Translations under genes and position numbers: made by a program
Source: Davidsoniella eucalypti
Lineage: Eukaryota; Ascomycota; Sordariomycetes; Microascales; Ceratocystidaceae
Direction of reading: 5' to 3'
Length of the DNA: 64,000 bases
Assembly: GCA_004009845.1 (NCBI GenBank)
Contig: RMBW01000010.1
Location: 186,001 to 250,000 of the forward strand
In this document: in pieces, positions 24,820 to 37,000 of the stretch
Layout: the number at the start of each line of letters is the position of its first letter
How positions within the stretch are numbered: position 1 is the first letter of the stretch
Notes under the pieces: generated by a model
The model's database searches: none
Seen by the model: the letters and a program-made list of their open reading frames with translations, nothing else
Told to the model about the DNA's origin: nothing

Positions 24820-27800
24820 TTATTGCATGGAATATGCCGGGCTGCTATCACGACTCCAACCCTCTATCGAATCCACCATCTCACGCACCCGGCTCTTCGG
24901 CTTTTCCAACCGAACTACCTCTGCCGTGCGTAGTTCCGTCGAGTATCTGACACTCGACGCATTGCTTCTCGTGTCTAAGAAGGGGCTACGTCCGCGCACC
25001 ACCAACGGCGATAAACTGCGCTTAGCAGATAACCGTTCATCCGAGGCGCCACCACGCAAGCCCGCAACTCTGCCGCTTATCGACCGTCTACCACCTTCGT
25101 CACCTAGCGCAGCTGCACTCGGTCTTCGGTATCGACCGGCCGCGGCGGCTGAACGTGTGCTACCACCTGCCTCTGCGTAACGCGAGGAAGATGATGGTCC
25201 GACTCCTAGATCACTGTCGTCGTAGTCTACTGAGGGCTCGTTGCTTGAACAACCGCTGATTTCGCCTGCATTGCTGATGAGCGATGAGCCCTCACCGTCC
25301 TCGCCGGGGTTGACAACTACAACCTCCTCTTCACGCTCGATCTCGGCGTTAACGACACGCAAGCGTTCCCGTGGTACTGTGAACATGACTTGAACCAATC
25401 GTTGCTCTACAGCTCGCTCAATGTCCCAGTCACTCTCGTTTCCCTCAATACCTCCGCGTAGATGCGGTGGCATGTCATCCCATGCCTGGCGACCCTGCTT
25501 ACGGCGCAAGAGTGCACTGTTGCCGCCTGCCAGTTCATTGTTAGTGAGACCGGTGATACGTGGTTCGAAATCGGTGCCCGTCATGTAACCATCGCCGCCT
25601 TCGCGCACAGGTGAGGAGGGGCCGACATAGCTGGAGTTCGAGTCGGTCTTACTGCTGAACACCCGGCGTAGACTGCCTAACCAACTGTTGCGTGCGCGGT
25701 ACTTGCTAGGGCTTCCAGGAATATCATCCTCAGATTCGTTTTCGTCTTCTGGGACCTCACTATAGGGCTGGCTGCTGGATCCAAACGTAGGTAAAGGGGG
25801 AGTTATTGGGCGGTCACGATCATCGCCCATGAGCAGCGCCGGTCCCTCATTCCGAAGAGCAGCAAAGTTGGATTTAGCAGTGCTATAAGATGGGGTGCTG
25901 CTTGACTTGGAAGCGGGCCGGGGCTCGCCACTAACGGCGGCTAGAGCATTACGAATTTCAACTGAGCCTGCCTTCCCCCGGTCCAGACGTGCGAGAAGCT
26001 CATCGGCATGATCGACATTATCCATCCAGCCGCTGACTTCAGGGTGACGTGGGCTTCTGACAGCAGGGTCAAGGGGAGTTCTAGAGAGGCGGATTGTAGA
26101 TTTCCCAGGAGGTGATAGTTGGACCATGTCTTCATTATCGGTGGGCGGTGGGCGGTGCACATCGGTCATGACCGGCATACGGCCCATATCACCACGGTGG
26201 TCGAAAGCGTCCTCGTCACCTTCGTAAATTGGTTGAATGTTTTCGTTAACGGTAGCTTGCATATATCCACCACGCGAGCTGCTCGGTCTGTACGATGTAC
26301 CGGCACCACGTGGCAACTGCATGCTGATGCGTTCATGGGTCGGGCTATCTGCCATATTGTCGCTAGTGTGACCACGCAGACTCTCATAGGCAGAATCGCG
26401 GGTATCACTGGCTCGAGTATAAGGATCAGAAGCATGAGCAAACCATCCCGTCCCATTGCTGTCACGCTGCTCCATCATTCCACCCATTCCACCGTTGGAA
26501 GGATGCAAGAAGTGCGATTCGTCCTGGGCCAATGCTCGAATAGCATCGTCGCGCGACTTCTTAGAGCGACGACGACGGTACAAGCATGCACAGAATATGC
26601 AGAGGAGAAGCAGCGCTGGGACACCTAGACCAAGAGCTAGACCAAGGATGATGTTGCGTGTTCTATTGCTCGAGGCAGAATCAGAGCTGGAGGCATCGCT
26701 AGTCGAAGTGCTACTAGTAGATCCACTGGTCGAGGTGCTAGTAGAGGTTGTAGTGCTTATGGCATCCGGGTTAGAGTATGAATCAGACCATTCGCCACTG
26801 GTAATGTTATAGTACGACGCAGTGCCTGAGACTGATCGCTTGGATGAGCCAGTTGAGTTGACGTCATATCCTCCGTAAATCATCATGACATTTCCAGGCA
26901 ACACTGTAGCTCCATGGCCATAGATGCCATCGCCTGAGGGTTGATTGCTAGGTACCTCCCAGGTCCAATTATCATCAGTGTCGCTCATCTTAAGCACTAC
27001 GAGTTGCGGGTCAGCCGCTTCGGTTACATGGCTAACCCAGCCGCCCATCAAAATAAGCGACGAGCCGTCTTCACCCATTACAGCCGAGTGGCCCGATCGA
27101 CTGGATATAGCGTTATAGTTGCTCACGGAGATGAACGACCATTCCTCATCCGGCAAACTGAACATACCCACGGAACTCATATTGACAAATGCTGTCGAAG
27201 TATGGCCACCAATCATCACATAATCAACTTGCTGAGAAACGGTCTCAGCCTTATTCGTCAATGCTGGTGTGGTTGCCGTCCAGGAGAAGCCTGCCGCAGC
27301 AACGGGACCCGAAGGCGATGTCAGGTCACTTGCATTGTAATTCGATGAAGCAGAAACAGACAGCGATGAGAGTCGCACCATCTGGTTAGTGTAGTCGGAT
27401 GCCGATTGCCAAGCCCAGACACTTGAGCCAGGCGTACCACACATACCACCAAAGGTATAGATATCTGGCTGGGTTAGGCTCTCCGGGTCGATCGTGCTAG
27501 CGAAACCAATGGCGCCTCCAAGCATATACGGCGCATAATCGGTGCCATTAGCCACAGATTTGCGATTCCATTGCTTATTTTCTGTGTCATATACCCAGAC
27601 ACTGCCGGAGCCTTTCTTACAGTCACCGGCATACACAACGAGGGTATCGTTGGCAATTCCAGTGGCATATGTTGCAGTGCTTGAATCCCCGGAGAATGGG
27701 AGTGAATCAGTGATATTGGTCCACGTAGGAGCACTTGTAACATCGCTCGCAGTCGAGGTATTGAAGGAGCCAAAGGAGCTTCCTTGTAGGGCGTACACGG

Positions 27801-27939
27801 TATCGTTTAGTGTGAGTAGTGTCGTCGATGTATAAGGAAGTGTTAGTGTCGCCGAGGCAGACGATGCTGCTATCAAAAGAACAGCGGTGGTAACTCTCAG
27901 GGATCGTGACGGCGGGCCGTAGTGTCGGAAAGATGCCAT
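24820..27939 (-). CDS. Kelch/galactose-oxidase-like beta-propeller membrane protein
   Basis: Single exon, 1039 residues from the ATG at 27939, chosen for its GCCGCCATGGCA context just before a signal peptide (VTTAVLLIAASSASA). An ATG at 27966 is the alternative. The ectodomain (about 30-390) has kelch-type blades such as DTLVVYAGDCKKGSGSVWVY, DIYTFGGMCGTPGSSVWAW, SLILMGGWVSHV and VMMIYGGYDV. A Ser/Thr stalk (about 395-425) precedes a membrane helix (about 427-451, IILGLALGLGVPALLLLCIF) and a basic stop-transfer YRRRRSKKSR. The cytosolic tail of about 590 residues is Ser/Pro-rich, with a conserved-looking block RLVQVMFTVPRERLRVVNAE. This layout recurs in ascomycetes as kelch-domain surface proteins that may act in wall sensing or polarity. 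No molecular function can be assigned from sequence alone. Confidence 0.85.
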   Translation of the reverse strand: MASFRHYGPPSRSLRVTTAVLLIAASSASATLTLPYTSTTLLTLNDTVYALQGSSFGSFNTSTASDVTSAPTWTNITDSLPFSGDSSTATYATGIANDTLVVYAGDCKKGSGSVWVYDTENKQWNRKSVANGTDYAPYMLGGAIGFASTIDPESLTQPDIYTFGGMCGTPGSSVWAWQSASDYTNQMVRLSSLSVSASSNYNASDLTSPSGPVAAAGFSWTATTPALTNKAETVSQQVDYVMIGGHTSTAFVNMSSVGMFSLPDEEWSFISVSNYNAISSRSGHSAVMGEDGSSLILMGGWVSHVTEAADPQLVVLKMSDTDDNWTWEVPSNQPSGDGIYGHGATVLPGNVMMIYGGYDVNSTGSSKRSVSGTASYYNITSGEWSDSYSNPDAISTTTSTSTSTSGSTSSTSTSDASSSDSASSNRTRNIILGLALGLGVPALLLLCIFCACLYRRRRSKKSRDDAIRALAQDESHFLHPSNGGMGGMMEQRDSNGTGWFAHASDPYTRASDTRDSAYESLRGHTSDNMADSPTHERISMQLPRGAGTSYRPSSSRGGYMQATVNENIQPIYEGDEDAFDHRGDMGRMPVMTDVHRPPPTDNEDMVQLSPPGKSTIRLSRTPLDPAVRSPRHPEVSGWMDNVDHADELLARLDRGKAGSVEIRNALAAVSGEPRPASKSSSTPSYSTAKSNFAALRNEGPALLMGDDRDRPITPPLPTFGSSSQPYSEVPEDENESEDDIPGSPSKYRARNSWLGSLRRVFSSKTDSNSSYVGPSSPVREGGDGYMTGTDFEPRITGLTNNELAGGNSALLRRKQGRQAWDDMPPHLRGGIEGNESDWDIERAVEQRLVQVMFTVPRERLRVVNAEIEREEEVVVVNPGEDGEGSSLISNAGEISGCSSNEPSVDYDDSDLGVGPSSSSRYAEAGGSTRSAAAAGRYRRPSAAALGDEGGRRSISGRVAGLRGGASDERLSAKRSLSPLVVRGRSPFLDTRSNASSVRYSTELRTAEVVRLEKPKSRVREMVDSIEGWSRDSSPAYSMQ

Positions 27940-29813
27940 GGCGGCAGGTCTGGAAGGGCGCACCATTCTAACTAGAATAGGAAGACAATGGAATGTAGGG
28001 CTCTCTGTCAAGCAAGAGCGCCCAAGGTTCTGTTATGAATGCGCTCTCAAATGACTCTGAAAAGTGAGCCAACGCAATAAAAAAGGTACCAGCAAAAGCC
28101 AAACAAAGGAGGCTACTCTCTAGAGAGCCAGGAACAAAGAACTAAAAGACAGAGACGCAAGATATTGCTAGGGCGCGACAAGATGTATGGTTGCGAGATG
28201 ACAAGAGAGATTCACAGGCCACAGCAAACAGCCGAAACACGCATCTCTAGATCTCAGTGACAGATACAATAGATAGTCGGTGTTGCGTATGAGATAGAAG
28301 GGGTTAAAGGTGCGGAAACGGAGCTGGACCAGCTAGCGCACGAAGTGATGGGTAGACAGGCGACTTATGTATGGATGAAGTATGATAGGATATTGGGATA
28401 TGGGGCAAGCATATAGGCTAGGGCTTGTTTTTTTCTCTTCGAATCCAAACAAATCAAGTTCGTCTTGTCAAAGCCTGAATCGTAGGCGTCCAGGGCCCCT
28501 GTAGATAAGCAAAAGAAGAAGACTAGATCTGGCTCCCAAGGCTAGCTAGCCGTCCAGGTAACGGTGGTAGATTGCAGACGTTCTAGAGGCGAAGTCAAGC
28601 TTCATTAAGCAATAATGCAACTAGGAGTGATTCATCGGTGGCTAGATGAGACAATGGTTGGAAAAGAAAAAGAAAAAACTGAAGGAAAATTTTGAGTTGG
28701 AAGTTGGGTTTGAAAAGAAAGAAAATCAAAATAGAAAGATAGAAAGTACGTGAAGGCACGTCGCGATTCAAGGTAATTTCTTGATCTGTCTCACCTCATT
28801 CGACTTTACACAAGACCACACGGACCAAGATAGGAAGGGGATACCCACGTAGACCACAGCTAGGAACAGAAGGAGCGCCGTCCACAGCAATTAGTCGATT
28901 TATAGAGAGAGAAAACAGCGACTGATAGAAGAAAGAGATGAAAGAGAAGGCCAGTAATTGGTCAAGATTGCAAATGGCCTAGGAGCCTCTTATCCAGCGT
29001 TGCCAGGCCAAGGAGCAAAGATAATGGTCAATGACGACGTCAATAGAGACCGTGGTTCTCAAAACGGTGTCACTGCCGGGATATGTGGAGGGAGGGTAAC
29101 AAACGACTTGGTTAGAACAGGCGAATTGGTCATGCCTTTGGTATCTTGGCTCGATCTGGGAGAATAAATAAAGAGAATAAAGAGAGGGCACTCTAACTCT
29201 TTGGGTTTGTATGTAAATACACCTAAGTAAATATCACAACTTCATGTGACAGAGTCCCGTAATAGCATCTTAAGCAGCTTTCTATATCCCATCATCTAAA
29301 CCAAAACAACACAACACACAAAAGTAGCTATCCGTAAGCTCAAAACAACACAAAGCCAAGTTTACACTCTTTTCTCTCGTTGTCCAGGCCAACAACAGCT
29401 TTATCAAATCCCCCAGTCCGGTGGCGGTTGTTCTCATAAGTCTACGAAAAGTTTCTCTTCTTTGCTTTTTTTCATGTTCTTTGAGCACCGCCTTATTCAA
29501 TTGGCTGCTAATAAAACGTAAACACGGGAAACAAAGCCTTCGTTGCGCCCAAGCTCATAGTAGTCGCCATAGCAACTAGCCCAGAGCTAGGATAGCAGCT
29601 TATTGTAGCCCTACCTTAGTCACTTGACTAATCGCATATAGGCCGGGCAATTCTTTTCAAATAAAGATTGATTAGCGTAGAAAAAACACTAGTTCTAGCA
29701 ATTTGTCTAGAGTTGTAAGAAGCACGCGTCGAGCTGCCATTTTCAGAAATCCATAACCCTATGATAGGGTTATCCTGTTACATTGAAATATATACAACTA
29801 CAATAGATTGATA
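27940..29813. other. Upstream region of the kelch gene
   Basis: About 1.9 kb without a supported gene. The purine-rich part nearest 28 kb is presumably the promoter and leader of the minus-strand kelch gene. I see no tRNA, tandem repeat or element ends until 29814. Confidence 0.4.
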
Positions 29814-30888
29814 ACGTACTTTACTACTTCGCGGACCACTTTTCCCCGCCATCGCCACTTCAACTTCAAGATGAGTTTACTTACGCACTTACGATGCCAA
29901 ACTTTCTCCGTGAGTCTCAAATCATTCTTTCGATCGAGGCAAAGCGAACGACACCGGGATTGAGTATTCGAAAGCTCGCAAAGCAATTCGATGTCCCACG
30001 AAAGACGCTCTAGTACAGAATAGCTGGAAGTGCCTTTGATGCCGATAGAACCCACGGCTTGCCGATCTTGACCCCGAGTGAAGAGGAGTCGATTGTTCAA
30101 TATATCTTCCAGCTAGATGCAAGAGGGTTTTCCCCCTGGAGGGTTGACGTGAAAGATATGGCCAATCGTTTGCTCGAGATACGCGGCCTTCAACTCGTCG
30201 GAACCGACCGCTTTGTCGCACGACAACCAGAGCTCCGTACGCGTTTCTCTCACGTTTATGACTACCAAAGGGCCTTGCAAAAAGATCCTCATGTGTTGGA
30301 CGCGTGGTTCCGTTTGGTCACCAACATGCGTGCGAAGTACGCTATCTAGGACTACGATTTCTACAACTTCGACGAGACGGGCTTTGGAGGCCATTTCACA
30401 GTCGACTCTCATCAAGGATCGAGTGACCAAGCACCAAGGAAGCTCTCCAACACTGATTTTAGCCTCGGTTGACCAATTGGCCAAGGCTACGGTAGCTGTT
30501 AACCACCAGCTTACACTTTTGACAAGTGAGGTCAGGGCACTTCGAGAGGCTAACGAAGCCCTCTCGAAACGCCGCCAGGCCAAAAGAACCCCACTACAGG
30601 ATTCGGGACCTCTTACCGGCGAGGAAGCCAGCCAGCTTTTGGCCGAGAAGGGCGTTGTTGAGACAAAGGTGCGGGGGAGGGGTCGTCAATACAGCGCAAA
30701 ACGAGCACGCGGCACTGTGGCATATGTCGGAAGGCCGGCCACAATGCAATGACCTGCCCAGAGGAGATAGATGCAAGTAGTTCATCGGATTCCGAGTAGA
30801 AGCAATTGATTTGACCACTTTTTCGTGGAGTTATGAGGGTGCAAGTTAGGTAGTCTGGAAAAGTGGCCCGCGAAGTGGTGAAGTACGT
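29814..30888 (+). mobile_element. Internally deleted pogo/Fot1-type DNA transposon
   Basis: A 1075-bp element with 32-bp terminal inverted repeats (29814-29845 and 30857-30888, three mismatches, all transitions), flanked by TA duplications at 29812-29813 and 30889-30890. The interior is a broken transposase reading frame. From the ATG at 29894 come a psq/CENPB-type helix-turn-helix (LSIRKLAKQFDVPRKTL) and a second DNA-binding segment (TPSEEESIVQYIFQLDARGF). This runs to DFYNFDETGF, where the DDE catalytic core should begin. At about 30385 the sequence jumps, in another frame, to the C-terminal region (STLIKDRVTKHQGSSP), a coiled coil and a zinc-knuckle-like CGICRKAGHNAMTC. The catalytic domain is therefore deleted. 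Two in-frame TAGs (30011-30013, 30347-30349) also interrupt it. It is non-autonomous. Confidence 0.9.
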
Positions 30889-30890
30889 TA

Positions 30891-31409
30891 CACGATATAC
30901 ATATATAACTAGTTAGCTGAATGGCCATTGCAATCAAAGTTTGGGGTTTTAATTTTTTATTTTATATTATAATTATGATGAACAAAAACAATTGTGTCTG
31001 TCTAGCTCTAGTTTCCACGAAAGAAAAAAAGAGTTTTAACCATTGCATAAAATCGAAGGCCCCCAAAAACAATAATGTGGTATAAGAGTGACTATTAATC
31101 GTCGTGAAGTGTCCATCCCAGTTTCGCTCCCTGTTACGTACACTGCTAATATTGATATCTTTTTTGGGGCATTTTTTATCATGTGTTTAATGTTTTCAAA
31201 AGAAAATGTGTCATTCGCTCGGTGAGAGGTCGGTGTTCCGGAAGACTATACAAGCCTTATTCAGGAGTACAAGAGAAAAGTATGAAGTAAAGAGTATTAA
31301 GTAAGGTTACAACAAGAGAATGTTTCTTAGGCTCATGACTATCAAACGTTTTCATGCAAGCATGTAATTGAGATGAATGCCACAATAATCCATTTCAGTA
31401 CAAACGAAA
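30891..31409. other. Spacer between the pogo relic and the CSC1-type gene
   Basis: AT-rich, no gene seen; the right part is probably the 3' UTR of the minus-strand channel gene. Confidence 0.4.
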
Positions 31410-34069
31410 TTAGTAGAATATCTTCTGATCCCAGATGGGGGGACGAGCAGACTCGTTGTCCCACTCAATCTTGTTCTTCTCAGTAAGCGTAGCGCCATCG
31501 TCAGTGATGGAGATGATGTCAGCCGAAGCAGCAATCTCTTGCTTAGAAATTCCAGCAGCGTCCTGAGGAATCCACAGAAGAGGAACATCCTCAGTGACAG
31601 CAGGCGGGAAGTAGGAATCAGCCTCGACCTGTGAATCATAGGTTTGCATAGGGAATAGATGAGGGGCCACCATGGTCTTGAAGTAGTGGTAGTTGTCATA
31701 CTTCCAAGGCTTCAGGAAACGAGCAATAGGGTTGCCGCGCTTCATGGTGGCAGTCTCTTCGGGCGATACACCAGCCTGCTCAGCGTCTGCGACATCCTCA
31801 TCGCCAGAAATCGGGGCATGAGCTTCCTCGGCCTGCAGGGTCTGAGGCAGACTATGCAGCAGAGGCTCGATAGACGAGAAGGCAGTGATGTGGAATAGGA
31901 CGGTGAAGATGAGAAGAGCAATACTGACACCAAGGGCGGCATAGGCAGTGGCCACGGAGCACATGCCAATGATGCAGATTTCAGCTAGGTAAACACCGAC
32001 GAACAAGTGCTTGAGAGCGCGAGGGTAGATCAGACCGCCAGTATCAAGGTTGGCGTTGGAGACAAACAAGATGTTGTAGCGGAATGCTAGGTAGAACAGG
32101 CCAATACCAGTAAAGGACCAGAACAGAATCAAGGGGGAAATAACTGAGTAGGTGATGCTGATAATGGCAATGTTGGCGTAGACAGGTAGCAGCTGGCCAA
32201 AGGACAGACCAGACAGAGTAGTCCACTTGTTGTACAGAGCACGAGGAGTACCAGACAGGTAGCGGTAGAAGATTTCAAACACGACGAAACCAGTAGCCTG
32301 AGCAAGAGTAGTGGCAGCAATAGCGATACCCTGGACGATGAAGTAGTTGATATAGAAGTTGCCGGCGCGGGGCAGGGCAGTAGCGATGGTGCTCATGAGC
32401 GAGCCAGGGTTGCTGGCAATCTCACCAAGCAGTGACCAAGCAGAGCCAGAGATGGTGACGATGAGGAAGACCTGGACGACCTGGAAAGCAAAGTAGACGT
32501 TTTGAGTGAACAACTCGATCCGCGAGTGGGTGGGCTCACCAGAAAACTTGGCCATAAGACGGATGATGACGGGGACCAGCGACATCAGAATGGCAAGAGC
32601 AACGGAAGGGAGCAGACCAGTAATGAAACCCATGACGACGGAAGGGACCTTGTCGAGGAAGGATAGCCAGGAGAAGCGCTCCTCGAGGTAGGTGATCTGG
32701 GAGAAAGCAGAAACAACGGCGACGGGAATGGCCCAGAAGATGATCATGGCAGTCAAAAAGACACCAACAGAATAGCGGCGCACAATGCGTTGCCACCAGG
32801 GCATGCCGAGGTTGCTCCAGATAACATCGTCAGGGCGGACGCCGATCAGAGCGGGGGACATGTTGAGGGCGTGGTGGTGAATTAGACTCTGCGAGGCAGC
32901 CTCGGCATCAGCCAGTGAGTGGAACTCGACGAAAGCAGCGCCGACAGCCTTGGTAGTGCGGTTCTTGTAAGCCTGCTGGGCAGCCTCGGCCTCAGGAATG
33001 AGAGTGGCCAGTTGGTCGCGGCACCATGGGATGCTGTCGACCTTGGGTCCAACCAGACCGAACTTGCCGGTACGGTGGTGCGGCCAATTTTTACGGGGAA
33101 CCAGCTGCTCAGCCAGACCTGGCGCGGCAGGCGCAGCATCGCTACCAGCCAGCGGCTTCTCGCCCTCGGTACTATCCTTACGATCCTTGGAAGCAGCGGC
33201 ACGAGCCTTGTTGGCCAGCTTGAGCAGTTTAACCTCGGACTTTTCGAGCTGGTAGGCAATGGTGTCACGCTTGGCCACGATCTCATCAACATCCTTGCTG
33301 TCACGGACAACCCAGATGTGCTTGGCAGCATCACCAAAGACATCACGCAGGCGGTCTTCATCGCAGTACTTCTCGGGTACGGAAGTGTAGAGCACAGTAC
33401 GGGCAGAAATACGGCTGGAGTTCTGGGGAGCGAGGAGGTAGGCCTGGCGCAGGTTGATATAGTAGATGCATTCACGGAGAATCAAGAACATGACGAAGCC
33501 AAAGTAGACCCAGGCCATTAGGGCATGAGCGAGGTAGCGGTAGCGACCAGAGTCAGTGCTGGTGTCGATGTTGCTCATGGTCAGAACATCCAGTTGCGAC
33601 TCGGAGCCGCCGCCGGTGGCGTTGACGGGGAACAGGACGGGCCAGGTGATAATGATACCGACGAAGCAGATAGCAGTGCAGACCTTGAGGAAACGGAGGA
33701 ACAGGAAGGAATCGAGAGACTGCTGACGCAGCACGTACGTGTCGGGCATCTTCCAGAAGGCGCTGAGCCAGTTGAGCCAGCCGTTGGGCAGAGAAGGCGT
33801 ACGCTCAAACGGCTGTAAACTGCCGAGATAGGTACGCGGCACATACCAGCGGCGCTGCGACTTGCGAAGAAACAGGAAGATAGACAGGTAGATGCCGGCG
33901 ACAATGGCAGCGGCGGCCAGTGTCGTGATGAAGCCTGTGGAACATGATGTCAGCTATACGGTCTGAGGAGAGCGAGCCCGTGCCCAAAAGGGGACGGCCG
34001 GGTCATGATATCAAGGAACGTACCCTGAAGCGACGCCGGCTTCGTGCTGGAGGCATCGTCAGAGGCCAT
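31410..34069 (-). CDS. CSC1/OSCA (DUF221, RSN1-like) cation channel family protein
   Basis: Two exons (34069-34024 and 33934-31410; 89-nt intron with GTACGT donor and CAG acceptor) give 856 residues, normal for the fungal family. The small first exon supplies MASDDASSTKPASLQ. The second begins with a membrane helix (GFITTLAAAAIVAGIYLSIF), followed by two more helices near residues 100-175. A cytosolic RRM-like domain comes next (about 180-370, with ISARTVLYTSVPEKY and the GAAFVEFHSLADAEAA strand). Then comes the multi-helix pore region (VGVFLTAMIIFWAIPVAVVS onward, DUF221 core, to about 690) and a soluble tail. Family members form osmosensitive or mechanosensitive calcium-permeable channels, or act in membrane trafficking (yeast Rsn1, Csc1, Phm7). 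Which paralogue this is cannot be decided here. Confidence 0.9.
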
Positions 34070-37000
34070 GGCGACAGCAGGTAGCCACTGGCTGTATACG
34101 GTATGCTAAGAAACGATGTTGGTGACTATGATATCAATACTGATACGATAGACGCGGCGGCAAACAATGTTATGGCGATGATGTTGCTGCGTCTGTTCGG
34201 CAAATTTGCAAGACCAGAAAGTAAAGCTTGGAGAGCAAAACTTAAAAATACTGTTGGGTCGGCGGCGCGCCGTGCGCATTGAGAGGGAGACTCGCCATAT
34301 ATTAATACCATGTAAAGCTAAAGCCGAAGAAAAATAAAAGTATTAAAAATATAAACAAAGATAAAAGGTTGTTTCCCCATCCAGCAACCTGTACTTGCAG
34401 TTTTTTCATTATTTTTCTAATAAACTCGATTTTTAGATCTTGGTAGCCCTTCCTTCTTCCTACCCCTATTCAGCAGGATCGGCAGTAAGTGCAAGGGGGC
34501 AGTTGCTGTTGGCGTCTCAGTGAAATAAGTACATATCTGTATACTTTCCAGCTATTGCTTTACTTCAATTTTGCAGTACTAACACAATGAGAGACAGTTC
34601 TAAACAAAGCAGTTGCTACGTATCAGCCATTTTATTTATTTCATTGTATTTGCTTTATGTATTACTTTGATTGTTTACCAGACAGCCAGCCACCGCCTTC
34701 AGGGCCTTTAATTTCACTTTGGCTGGCAGAATATCGAAAAGATGACCAAGTAACACTTCCGCAATCTTAAGCGACCCTCACCCATCATCATTTTCCACCT
34801 TTGCAAATACTCTGTGTGATCACGTCTCAGATCAGCGGTCGCTGTTTAGCCAAACCCAGGAATAAATAATAATAAAAATAGAAAGAAAAAAGGCCCAAAA
34901 ATGACCTGTTCTTCCAACTGCTAGTCGCGCTGATCCCGTTCAGCTGTGCTGGTTGCTGCACTGCGCCTAACCGTGACAAGTCTAGCGCTGCTACTAGCCT
35001 GTTGCCCAAGATGCCAGCCGCCTGGGAATCTGCTGTTCTGTTCTTGTCTATCATTTTTCTCATCGACAGATAGCGGCAACTTTGGTCCGCACGCGCAAGC
35101 CTTTTTCACATCCAATTTCCAAAATCGGCACTAGGGGGTTCCGTTCCTTAAGGTACTGGAATATCGCTTTGATAAGTTCAGATGATGGCCAAATACTCAG
35201 ATGCCCAACTAAAAAGGCATTTTCTTCAAGTTGCTCATGGCCATGATGTCATAATAGTCAAGAACGGGATCTAGAAAGGGTTTCATACATTAGGGTTGAC
35301 TGGTTAGTTGGTTACCTCTCAATTTCTGCATTCGCTAGCATTGCTACAGCCTCATTCGTACAGGTAGTAGATTTAGTTTGTCTCGGCAATTTGTAGCCGT
35401 TGGGTTTCCTGTAGCCTGTTCGTATTGTATCAAGACTTGACATATCAGGCTTGCTACAGTGGCTTACTATAAGTATACGTACGTCTTTCCAATGGTTGGT
35501 TTTGCCACACAATGTACAGATAGCCTACATGCAGCGTCTGTATCAGGGCCTATTTTGCTTTTTTCGCCTTCTAAAGCTGGTTCACCTGCTGCTCTGACTG
35601 TCAATCTCCCCCAACCGCCACAGATTTTATGGTCAGATATCTACACATAGGCGAATCGCAGCGACGACGTGCATAAATAGAGAAGAGAACAATCGTACTA
35701 GACCTGCATACCCCTGTAAAATGCGACAGCTGCTGCAGAACCACTGTAGCTGAAGATCCTAGGCCGCGACAGCACAGCACACCACCTTCTGGGAGAGGGA
35801 ATGAGTACACGAGAAACACGCATTTATGAGAGGAGAAAGAAAAACTTGCACTGTAGAGTCGCCATTGAAAGATTACGGACACGGCTCCGGACTCTATTGA
35901 CAGCCTGGCTGCTCATCTCGCTGCCGATCGCCATCCTCTACAAGCATGAAGAGATACAAGTCCATGTTGAGAAATCCGCTGAGAAGGATCATGAAGCGGC
36001 GAGTTGTGGCCAAGACATCTACGAACCATAGTTTCTGCTTACAGGATTATTGCTGTTATCAGCGGTGTTCACTTTCTTTCTGTCAAATTTTCTCAATCGT
36101 TCGAGCAATCCTAGCGTATCTTGTACTTATGTTATACCCAGAAAAGAACAGTACAAGTAGAATCTCGGTTGCGCTTCGTTATCGACGATCATTGCAGCTC
36201 AAAGCCTGCTACCAAACTAGGTCGACCACATGATAGACACACTTCGCTAGCATCAAGCCCAAAGATCTTCACTGGTGTTGAGTTCTTGATTCCGCTATGT
36301 GATCTGATGAATCCAGGCCTACAGGCCTTATTGATCAATCCATTTAAATTAAATTAAATAAAAATAAAAAAGCCCTTTTTTTCCTGTAAGCCTTTGCTCA
36401 ACCCTAACTTGGATGCTAATTTCGACTTAGACGTTGCTCCTTGGGCATTCATTTTTAAAGCTGAACATGGAAAACAAGAGGAATCAAAACCATAGTCATA
36501 CACTAACTAGTTGTAGAGCTCCATAAGATAAATGAATTAAAAAAAAAATTAAAAAAACTAGTTGTAGAGCATTACACAGCGTAGCCGAGTCATCATATCT
36601 TGTCAGCCATCCCTCCTTCTTGAAACTTGGTGTTCTTGTACGCGCCAAGTTAGACAAAGTCAAAATGCATTTTTAGTTCAACACGAACCGATCATGGAAT
36701 ATCTACTAGCACTGAAAGAGAAAAAAGCAAACAGAAAAAGTTCGCGCTGAATTGCCATCCAACGACCTAAAATGGCTCCTGATGAGCATTGAGGAACTTG
36801 ACCACATTCTTGGACGAAGCTATCAAATAATGCTTTAAATCTCATATAGCCGCTCGCCTCTGGCATGATTGCTTGCGGCAACGCAAACGACAGCCAACTG
36901 AAACGGAATGCATAGGACGAATAGAGTTCGAGATTATACCATCTGTTTTTCTGTAAGGGATGTGCATGTACCCATGATACTAGGGCATCAAGTAGATATT

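Noticed and set aside
30213..30752. Plus-strand 179-codon ORF as an independent gene
   Set aside because: It is the C-terminal part of the pogo/Fot1 transposase in a shifted frame, within the element's inverted repeats.
35801..36031. 76-codon plus-strand ORF with one hydrophobic stretch
   Set aside because: Too short, no family resemblance, not supported by flanking signals.
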